Shown piece by piece: positions 57,213-64,000 of a DNA stretch of 64,000 nt. Source of the stretch: an uncultured SAR116 cluster alpha proteobacterium. GTDB taxonomy: Bacteria; Pseudomonadota; Alphaproteobacteria; Puniceispirillales; Puniceispirillaceae. Position numbers and translations under genes: made by a program. The stretch is from the NCBI GenBank assembly GCA_902559985.1, contig CACEJY010000002.1, forward strand, positions 1 to 64,000. The letters are read 5' to 3'. Under the pieces are notes generated by a model that worked only from the letters and a program-made list of their open reading frames with translations, was not told the DNA's origin and ran no database searches. Position 1 is the first letter of the stretch. Each line of letters begins with the position of its first letter.

Positions 57213-57288
57213 TCTGCCTTAAATGAAAAGTAGCTAATGATCTCAGATATAAAAGGTCTTTGCTCCAAATGAAGGATCGAGTTGTTTT

Positions 57289-59010
57289 ATGCGTGTATTA
57301 TTCCGAGTTGATGCATCACGCAGCATAGGCTTCGGTCATTTGTCTCGCTGCCTAGTTCTTGCTAATGCACTGAGAAAAAGTGGTGATACCTGCGTATTCG
57401 CATGTCAATCTCTCAGTGGCGACGGCATCTCCAAAATTGAAAATGAGGGTTTTGACATAGTGAAATTGTCATCAATGTTGCAATCTGGTAATCATGATTT
57501 TGTCTTTGGTGATAGGCTCTCTTGGCCTTCTGGTGTTTTAGAAAAAGACCGTGTGGCAGTAGCAAAAATTCTCAAGAAAAGGCAATTTGACTGGGTTGTG
57601 ATCGACCATTACGGAATAGATGTAGAATGGCAAAAAATGATTCCTCCGGGTGTGAAAGTAATGGTTTTAGAGGATGCCCCTTTACGAAAACACGTCTGCC
57701 AAATTCTACTTGATCAAAGTCATGGCCGATCTAGGCAAGCTTACGCGGATTTAGTTTCTGATCAGACAAAATGTCTAATAGGTACACAATATGCGTTAAT
57801 CCGAGATGAATTTTTTGTATCCAGAGCGCGCCGTGGTAATATAGTAGCACCAAATAAAATCAGTCGCCTTTTTGTCAATTTTGGTGCTGCGGATCAGTTT
57901 CAAGTCACACCGGGGGTTGTAGCCGCATTGCTTGATAATGAGCACCTGAAAAACACTCAACTAGTCGTAGTTTCAGGAAAGCACTCCAATAGCTTGCCGG
58001 CACTTCAAGAAATGCAGATGAGGTACGGGAAACGCATTCATTTAGTTGTTGAACCTCGAAAAATGGCAGTTTTAATGTGTGGGTGCGATGCGGCGGTAGG
58101 TGCTGGTGGTGTATCTGCAGTCGAAAGATGTGTAATTGGACTACCTTCAATTATTATTCCTCTTGCAGATAATCAACGGCAGATGGCTGAGGGTCTCTGT
58201 GCGCAGGGAGCGGCCATTCTTTGTGAATTGGACTTTCAGAGAGATGTTGGGCCGCAGATTGATCCAGCTATAAATGAGCTTTGCCAAATAGGGAAAATTG
58301 CAAAGTGCCAAAAACAAGCCCTTGAGGTTTGTGATGGTCTTGGTGTGCAAAGAGTCATCAATTTACTTCAGACGAAAAAAATCACAATCTTAATGGAAGT
58401 AAATTCTTGGCTTGAGAGACATGTAAACTCTTTAAGTCGGGAGTTACAAGAGCAAGGGTATATTGTAAATGTGGTAACCGATGAGGCTCAAATTTCAAGC
58501 GGTTGGCTTTGTTTTATTCTGGGTTTCCCGAAAATTGTGAGCAGAAAAACACTGAATTTAAACATCCATAACCTAGTAGTGCACGAGAGTGATCTGCCGA
58601 ATGGCCGGGGCTTTGCGCCAATTGCGTGGCAAATTTTGGAGGGCAGGAGTTCTATTACAATGTGTCTAATAGAAGCCATAAATGCTGTTGATGCAGGGGA
58701 TATCTGGTTACGACACAAGTTAAGGATTGAGGAGCATGATCTCCTTATTGATTGGCGGGAGCGTCAGGGTCTTGAAACTGTAAAGATGTGTCTCAAATTC
58801 GTCGAGAGGTTTTGGGCTCTCTCGAGTAGCCCCCAAAAAGGACAACCTTCTTTTTATCGGCGAAGATCATCACAAGATAGCGAACTTGACACCAGCCGTT
58901 CTCTACACGACCAATTCAATCTTCTCAGAGTTGTTGACAATCATAGATACCCCGCGTTCTTTCATTATAGGGGTAAGAAGTACATATTAGAAATAGAGAA
59001 AGACGGCTAA
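57289..59010 (+). CDS. pseG: PseG hydrolase fused to a formyltransferase domain
   Basis: 573 aa. Residues 1 to about 350 are PseG, the UDP-sugar hydrolase (RVDASRSIGFGHLSRCLVLA, VIDHYGID, NFGAADQF, GAGGVSAVERCVIGLPS). From about 365 it matches formyl-tetrahydrofolate-dependent formyltransferases (LNIHNLVVHESDLPNGRGFAP, EAINAVDAGDIW, SFYRRRSSQDSELD). One continuous frame. No GNAT-type PseH is present in the locus, so the fused domain may N-formylate the 4-amino group instead of acetylating it. Confidence 0.88.
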   Translation: MRVLFRVDASRSIGFGHLSRCLVLANALRKSGDTCVFACQSLSGDGISKIENEGFDIVKLSSMLQSGNHDFVFGDRLSWPSGVLEKDRVAVAKILKKRQFDWVVIDHYGIDVEWQKMIPPGVKVMVLEDAPLRKHVCQILLDQSHGRSRQAYADLVSDQTKCLIGTQYALIRDEFFVSRARRGNIVAPNKISRLFVNFGAADQFQVTPGVVAALLDNEHLKNTQLVVVSGKHSNSLPALQEMQMRYGKRIHLVVEPRKMAVLMCGCDAAVGAGGVSAVERCVIGLPSIIIPLADNQRQMAEGLCAQGAAILCELDFQRDVGPQIDPAINELCQIGKIAKCQKQALEVCDGLGVQRVINLLQTKKITILMEVNSWLERHVNSLSRELQEQGYIVNVVTDEAQISSGWLCFILGFPKIVSRKTLNLNIHNLVVHESDLPNGRGFAPIAWQILEGRSSITMCLIEAINAVDAGDIWLRHKLRIEEHDLLIDWRERQGLETVKMCLKFVERFWALSSSPQKGQPSFYRRRSSQDSELDTSRSLHDQFNLLRVVDNHRYPAFFHYRGKKYILEIEKDG

Positions 59011-59011
59011 A

Positions 59012-59773
59012 ATGACAAATAGCGGAGCAATAAATGCAGTTGCAACTGACGCGCTTGAAACCCGCATTCAATCACAATCTGTCCAAAAAATTGACCTTGC
59101 AAGTTGGATTGGGGATAATCTTAACCTTAACCGAAATGACAAGATTTTAGAGCTTTGTTGTGGAACAGGGGGACAAACAACTATTTTCGCGAGAGAGGTA
59201 GATCAGGGTGTTATCGTTTGCAGTGACATAAATCCTGAGAGTATCGAAATAAATCGGAGTAATGTATCAAGTGATTGTATTCGTTACATTGAGAGTGATT
59301 TAGATGGTTTGCCAGAATTATTGGATGAAAACTTCGATCTGATTTTTTGTGGTTATGGATTTTATTATAGTGAGAACCCGAATGATCTGTTTCATCGGTT
59401 ACTGTCCCATCTCAATGAGGGAGGGAAGTTTGTTTTGGTTGGTCCAATTTTAGGCAACAACAGTGAACTTTATGCGCTTATGGAAGCATTAAATATAGAT
59501 ATCCCAAAGCCAGTCATCGAAAGCAGCGAACATTTTATGATTTCTATGCAGCGAATATTTTTAACCAGCCTTGACGACCTCATGCTTAGGCGCGTTAAGA
59601 ATGAAGTGACATTTGGAAATGCAGAAGCACTCTTGCGTTACTGGAAAAAGACTACTTTTTATGTGCCAGGTTTGGATGCTAAGTTTTTGAAGCTGGCCCC
59701 GCAGTTTTTCAACAAGCGGTTTACTTTGACTAAATCGATTGCTTTTCTTGAGGGGAAAAAGGGGGGAGCATGA
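59012..59773 (+). CDS. class I SAM-dependent methyltransferase
   Basis: 253 aa. ILELCCGTGGQTTIFAREV is motif I, then VCSDINPESIEI and LIFCGYGFYYSENPNDLFH. Starts one base after the PseG-fusion stop and overlaps the deacetylase by ATGA. Probably modifies a nonulosonate or its acyl group. Confidence 0.87.
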   Translation: MTNSGAINAVATDALETRIQSQSVQKIDLASWIGDNLNLNRNDKILELCCGTGGQTTIFAREVDQGVIVCSDINPESIEINRSNVSSDCIRYIESDLDGLPELLDENFDLIFCGYGFYYSENPNDLFHRLLSHLNEGGKFVLVGPILGNNSELYALMEALNIDIPKPVIESSEHFMISMQRIFLTSLDDLMLRRVKNEVTFGNAEALLRYWKKTTFYVPGLDAKFLKLAPQFFNKRFTLTKSIAFLEGKKGGA

Positions 59774-60471
59774 AACCAATGTGGCCAATGCATGAAAAAA
59801 TTGCTGTAATTGTTGCCCACGCTGATGATGAGGTATTAGGTTGTGGTGGAACGATAGCGAGATTAGCTGATAGAGGATGTTGTATAAATTTACTGGTGCT
59901 TGCCGATGGAGAAACTGCGCGAACAGGCCTTAATCAAAAACAACAAGAAATGTTGATAAAAAAACGAAAAGATGCATGTAGAAATGTGGCATCTTTATTA
60001 GGTATTGAAAATTGTTCTTTCCTTGATTTGCCAGACAACCGACTTGACAGTGTTGATTTGCTGGATGTTACTCAAGCAGTGGAGATGTTTCTTTTCGAGC
60101 ATCGTCCAACGCTGGTTATAACTCAGCATTCCAGTGATCTGAATCTGGATCACGAAGTTACAAATAGGGCTGTTTTGACCGCAGTACGCCCAGTTGGCGG
60201 CCATCAGGTCTGTGAGTTGGTTACATTTGAAACTCCATCTTCGACTGAGTGGGCTTTCTCCGCAACACCAGGCTTCCGCCCAGATTCTTTTGTGGATGTT
60301 TCCACTTCATTTGACCGCAAGGTTGAGAGCTTAAAATACTATGCTGCAGAAATGCGTGAGGCTCCGCATCCACGGTCAATTTCCAGCTTGGAGGCATTAG
60401 GAAAATGGAGAGGATCTCAGTCAGGTTTTTATCTCGCTGAGGCTTTTGAAACGGTATTTAGGTTTATTTAG
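59770..60471 (+). CDS. PIG-L/LmbE family N-deacetylase
   Basis: 233 aa. Zinc-site motif VIVAHADDEVLGCGGTIARL and the distal SSDLNLDHEVTNRAV match LmbE-like GlcNAc deacetylases. Removing an N-acetyl from a sugar would open a position for another acyl group such as formyl; this is inference from its neighbours. GGGGGGAG precedes the ATG. Confidence 0.92.
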   Translation: MKPMWPMHEKIAVIVAHADDEVLGCGGTIARLADRGCCINLLVLADGETARTGLNQKQQEMLIKKRKDACRNVASLLGIENCSFLDLPDNRLDSVDLLDVTQAVEMFLFEHRPTLVITQHSSDLNLDHEVTNRAVLTAVRPVGGHQVCELVTFETPSSTEWAFSATPGFRPDSFVDVSTSFDRKVESLKYYAAEMREAPHPRSISSLEALGKWRGSQSGFYLAEAFETVFRFI

Positions 60472-60479
60472 GAAATGAG

Positions 60480-61529
60480 ATGATTATAAATGGCAGAAAA
60501 GTCGGACCTGACAATCCACCGTATATCGTCGCAGAAATGTCAGCGAACCACAATGGTAGCATTGAAAATGCATTTAGAATTATTGATAAGGCGAAAGCAG
60601 CGGGTGCTCATGCAATAAAGATTCAAACCTATCGACCGGACACAATCACTATCGATTGCAAACATGAAGATTTTATGATCTCAGAGGGTCTTTGGAAAGG
60701 CCGTAGTCTCTATGATCTTTACGATTGGGCGCATACCCCTTGGGATTGGCATGAGCCGCTCTTCCAATATGCGAAGGAAGCGGATATTACCATATTCAGC
60801 ACACCTTTTGATGCGTCTGCAGTTGATCTTCTTGAGGAACTATCGGCACCAGCATACAAAATAGCATCATTTGAGCTCACAGATTTGAATTTAATTGAGT
60901 GCGTTGCTAACACCAAAAAACCAATGATTATGTCAACTGGAATGGCGAATCTTGCAGAAATTTCTGATGCCGTTGAGATTGCCCAAAAGAGCGGCTGCTC
61001 TCAGTTAGCTCTCTTGCATTGTGTAAGTTCATACCCTGCACCTGTAAAGGATTGTAACTTGCGGGTTATTGCCGATTTGGCAGAAAAATTTGGTGTCGTA
61101 GTCGGTCTTTCAGACCATAGTGTGGAAAATGCGGTCGCCATTAGTAGTGTGGCAATGGGAGCGTCAATAATCGAAAAGCACTTCACACTTGACAGACACG
61201 GTGGTGGTCCTGATGACAGTTTTTCTCTTGAACCGATTGATTTACAGATGCTTGTAGAGTCCAGCGCCACCGCATGGGAAGCTTTGGGTGGGGTGTCTTA
61301 CAATCAACAGGAGTCTGAGAAACCAAATTTAAAGTTTCGTAGGTCACTCTATTTTGTTGAGAATTTGAAGGCAGGTGAGGTGATCAGCTCAGCACATGTC
61401 CGGAGTATTCGTCCAGGCTTCGGGCTTGATCCAAAAAACCTTGATAACATTATCGGCTGTGTTGCTGCCCACGATATTGAAGTCGGTACTGCAGTGTCGT
61501 GGGAACATATCATAAAGACAGATTGTTAA
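60480..61529 (+). CDS. pseI: pseudaminic acid synthase (NeuB family)
   Basis: 349 aa. Condenses PEP with the 6-deoxy-AltdiNAc sugar. YIVAEMSANHNGSIENAF, KIQTYRPDTIT, KIASFELTDL, IIEKHFTLDR followed by GPDDSFSLEP (the PseI form of that motif) and a C-terminal SAF/antifreeze-like domain from about 290. Places the pathway as Pse rather than legionaminic acid. Confidence 0.95.
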   Translation: MIINGRKVGPDNPPYIVAEMSANHNGSIENAFRIIDKAKAAGAHAIKIQTYRPDTITIDCKHEDFMISEGLWKGRSLYDLYDWAHTPWDWHEPLFQYAKEADITIFSTPFDASAVDLLEELSAPAYKIASFELTDLNLIECVANTKKPMIMSTGMANLAEISDAVEIAQKSGCSQLALLHCVSSYPAPVKDCNLRVIADLAEKFGVVVGLSDHSVENAVAISSVAMGASIIEKHFTLDRHGGGPDDSFSLEPIDLQMLVESSATAWEALGGVSYNQQESEKPNLKFRRSLYFVENLKAGEVISSAHVRSIRPGFGLDPKNLDNIIGCVAAHDIEVGTAVSWEHIIKTDC

Positions 61530-61540
61530 TTAATTCTTAA

Positions 61541-63157
61541 ATGAATAGTGATGAACTAAAAAACCTTCTTCCCGAGGGTAGCTTAATCAGTACTCAAAGT
61601 GGTCACGCAGGAGGTGGCTTTTGGCCGTTGTCTAATCAACAACGGTTCCTGCTTTCTAATCATATAACGAATGCCTGCTTGCATTTTTTGGATCAGAGAA
61701 GTGGTTCTGATTTGGGTGATTTGGCTCTTCTTACTTTTGGCAAGTTTATTGGAAAAGCTATACATTGGTGCGAACTAGGTGAGCTGTTACAATTTGAACG
61801 AGCGCATGGGCTTTTCATTGAGGGGCAAAGTGCTGATTTGGTCAATTTACGAAGCATCCTCGCAGGTGAGCCCCCCATATCAACAGTCGCTTCCAAGATT
61901 AACAATGCATTCTACCCACACGGCTTTTTGCTGAGATTGCGGGCATTCTTGCGTGGTTATACATTTTCAAAGGTTTTGGATTTGCCCAGTTATATTTTCA
62001 GAAAGAGCCAATCAGTAGCAATTTCCCATAATGAACTTTTAATTGCTGATGCACGACACAAAGGTCTCAATCACAAGTTTACTCATGCAGAAACACTCCT
62101 TCATATGATCAGGAAATTGCCGGAGGAAAGTGTCAATCCGCAGCTTAGGGTAGAAATTAACGAGGCAGCGAAGGCGTTAAGCGATCAGATTAGCCAATGC
62201 CTTAATGTGGACGGTGACATATGCCGGGCCGTTAAATCAATGTTACGAACTCTGATAACATCCTCGTTGAGGGAGGCATGTTTAGATTGGAACCGTGCGA
62301 AGTCAGCATCGTTTATTCCAAAAAACCTCTTCTGTGCAACATTGGGAAATTATGCTGTTCGCTTGATTTGCATGTCTTCATCAAGACAAGGGGGGCATGT
62401 CACAGCATATGGGCATGGGCATTTTTCTGGATTGGCGGGTCAAATTGAGAGTTTTTTGATGAGCGACGTTTGTATCGCAGATGTCTATGTCGTTGAGACA
62501 CAGCAATGCGCATCGAATTTATCTCAACAGCTCAAAAGAATTCCGTATAAATCTCTTGTGCGGGCGAGTGTAAAGGGGTTTAAGGGGCCGTCTCCAATAC
62601 AGTCTTGGGTTGATCAGTTAGAGACCCGTACGCTAAACACCAAAAGTCCAAAAATTTTGTACCTGCCAACAATTCTCCTTGGTGCCAGACAGCTTTTCCC
62701 ACCTTTGTTACCTGATGCTATTTATCTAGACTGGCAATTTAAGCTCGCACAAGAGATGAGTGATGCTGGTTTTGATTTGACGATTCGGCCCCACCCCGAG
62801 GGTGCATATGAAGGCAAACCACACCCTCTTGGAAATGTCTTTAAAATTGAAAATAGACTTTTTGAGAATTGTTTGTCTGATTATGACATTCTTATTTTTG
62901 ATTATGGGCAAAGTACAACTTTTGCAAAAGCACTTTGTACGAAAATGCCAATGATTTACTTACATCTTGGCACGAGCATTCATAACCCGAAAGTTGATAA
63001 AATGATTGGTGAAAGATGCTTGAGAATTGACGTTGAATTTGACGAAAATAATAACCCAATACTGCCAATATCGATGCCGAGCTTAGCCACTGCTCAAGAG
63101 AATGCGAGCGCAGTCAATATTGCTAAATTCCAAAAAATTTTGATGGGAAAAGATTGA
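61541..63157 (+). CDS. large GT-B-like glycosyltransferase/capsule-transferase-like protein
   Basis: 538 aa, no signal or TM. The C-terminal 170 residues have a recognisable Rossmann-type pattern (ILYLPTILLGARQLFPP, LTIRPHPEGAYEGKP, DILIFDYGQSTTFAKAL) as in surface-polysaccharide and CDP-glycerol-type transferases. The N-terminal half is unknown. Last gene of the locus, a good candidate for the Pse transferase. Confidence 0.7.
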   Translation: MNSDELKNLLPEGSLISTQSGHAGGGFWPLSNQQRFLLSNHITNACLHFLDQRSGSDLGDLALLTFGKFIGKAIHWCELGELLQFERAHGLFIEGQSADLVNLRSILAGEPPISTVASKINNAFYPHGFLLRLRAFLRGYTFSKVLDLPSYIFRKSQSVAISHNELLIADARHKGLNHKFTHAETLLHMIRKLPEESVNPQLRVEINEAAKALSDQISQCLNVDGDICRAVKSMLRTLITSSLREACLDWNRAKSASFIPKNLFCATLGNYAVRLICMSSSRQGGHVTAYGHGHFSGLAGQIESFLMSDVCIADVYVVETQQCASNLSQQLKRIPYKSLVRASVKGFKGPSPIQSWVDQLETRTLNTKSPKILYLPTILLGARQLFPPLLPDAIYLDWQFKLAQEMSDAGFDLTIRPHPEGAYEGKPHPLGNVFKIENRLFENCLSDYDILIFDYGQSTTFAKALCTKMPMIYLHLGTSIHNPKVDKMIGERCLRIDVEFDENNNPILPISMPSLATAQENASAVNIAKFQKILMGKD

Positions 63158-63229
63158 GAATGATAGATTTTTAATTTTCTATTTTTTGAGGCTTGTTGCT
63201 ATAAATTCTTGCTAGAACGCCTCGCCCTA

Positions 63230-63630
63230 TCATGTTTGCTTGGAAGTTTTTGGTAACAATTGCTCCCGTCCTATTATAGGATTATTACCGACTTTTATAT
63301 CTGACAAAATTTTAGAATTTGTGCCCACAAACACTCTAACTTCTTGGGTTGCCCGTCTAGGTAAAGTTGCGCGAGGCACTATAGTATAAAAGTTTCCAAT
63401 GCTTTTATCATGCATGATTGTGCAGCCCAAATTCAATTTAATGCATCTTCTAGGGTGCAATTGGTAAACACAAATGTTGAGTATTGCACAATTAAGCCCC
63501 TAGAATTCTCTAGATCATTGTCAGAGTTTTCGACGATTGCTGAAATGAACTCAAAGCCGAGGACACGATAAAATTTATCTAGTTTTTCTTTCTGGTCTGG
63601 ACTATCGAAACCTACATATGGATGTCTTAC
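63230..63630 (-). pseudogene. decayed NeuD/PglD-like sugar acyltransferase
   Basis: Two overlapping frames together read as one hexapeptide-repeat acyltransferase: 63630-63433 (YVGFDSPDQKEKLDKFYRVL, FVFTNCTLEDALN) then 63460-63230 (LNLGCTIMHDKSIGNFYTIV, VFVGTNSKILSDIKVGNNPI). The shift lies near 63440. The N-terminal P-loop-like part is missing and a stop stands just upstream. Convergent with the Pse locus. Confidence 0.7.
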
Positions 63631-63641
63631 CGGTTATTGTT

Positions 63642-63780
63642 TCAGAGTCGCGGGCGTTTCAATGTTAAAAGGCGTTGTGTTGGGTTTTTTTGAGGGGATA
63701 TCTCTACAATCTCCACTACCTTAAAATTTGTTTTACGTGCTAAAAGTTTCAGCTCGTCTGTGGCACAGGCCAACGTATAG
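63642..63780 (-). pseudogene. coding-like 3' fragment of an unidentified gene
   Basis: Open frame without a start, ATDELKLLARKTNFKVVEIV then SPQKNPTQRLLTLKRP and TGA. The pattern resembles the C-terminal end of a SAM methyltransferase, a weak match. It belongs to the same decayed stretch that continues to the window end; I see no intact gene in 63781-64000. Confidence 0.3.
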
Positions 63781-64000
63781 GTTTAGCCATCGCGCTTTGT
63801 TAAATCTTTAATAGCAACAAGATTTCAAATTGAGATGTTGAGAATATAGACAGTACAGTATAGATAAAGTCAAAGACGCAATAAAAACTCTCAATAAGAT
63901 GGTCCAATCAGTGTCTTTAATGTGCTGGGGTTGGGGTGCGCAGCAAAGATTATATACTTTCGACTCTAATGAGATAATTTAATTTTGGCCAATGTTGCGA

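Overview
The window looks like part of an alphaproteobacterial chromosome of moderate-to-low GC, most likely marine. The lineage is inferred from gene content: an RpoN C-terminus with an intact RpoN box, bactofilins paired with an M23 peptidase, alphaproteobacterial-style small lipoproteins, and dense ATGA/TAATG gene overlaps. A SAR116-like or related group would fit, but I cannot place it from sequence alone.

Layout. 1-9 kb is core-like: the rpoN end, a cell-shape module (an M23 peptidase and a small membrane protein divergent from three bactofilins), a lipoprotein pair, a free-methionine-R-sulfoxide reductase, a TetR regulator, a secreted Cys-rich protein and a voltage-gated-type K+ channel, ending at tRNA-Met(CAT). 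9.1-20 kb is a mosaic island beside that tRNA. It is bracketed by a 90-bp imperfect direct repeat (9164-9253 and 19856-19945). It holds tiny genes with repeated promoter-like units and GGGCC-stem terminators, a broken small gene, a copper operon (multicopper oxidase, cytochrome c, cytochrome c') behind a MerR/CueR-type operator, a tyrosine-recombinase remnant, CutA, decayed coding fragments, and an intact DUF4956 / CotH-beta-helix / VTC-domain operon.

20-44 kb is a surface-polysaccharide region: a glycosyltransferase, an FAD oxidoreductase, methyltransferases, WbqC and CmcI-like proteins, a minus-strand CDP-hexose operon (RfbF, RfbG, epimerase, C-methyltransferase, aminotransferase), a UPF0104/O-antigen-ligase fusion, a methyltransferase/GT2 fusion, a second UPF0104 protein, GDP-mannose dehydratase plus GDP-fucose synthase, a UDP-sugar dehydrogenase, a GT4 glycosyltransferase and an asparagine synthase.

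45-63 kb is a single plus-strand locus. It starts with sulfate-activation genes (TSUP permease, APS-kinase-like, ATP-sulfurylase-like) joined to a pyruvate-kinase-like gene and a PglK/MsbA-type flippase. A pseudaminic-acid pathway follows: PseB, PseC, an SpsF/PseF-type cytidylyltransferase, a PseG-formyltransferase fusion and PseI, with methyltransferases, a deacetylase, a sulfatase-fold enzyme and a large glycosyltransferase. pseB and pseC, the first two pathway genes, are each broken by a long poly-G tract (10 G and 9 G) lying on a conserved glycine-rich motif. These are the only G tracts of 8 or more that I see, and they look like paired phase-variation switches, here both OFF. The 3' edge (63.2-64 kb) holds a decayed NeuD/PglD-like acyltransferase on the other strand.

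Overall: a core segment, a recombined tRNA island carrying copper defence and a poorly understood VTC/CotH system, then a large variable glycan locus that may be switched at the first committed step of nonulosonate synthesis.
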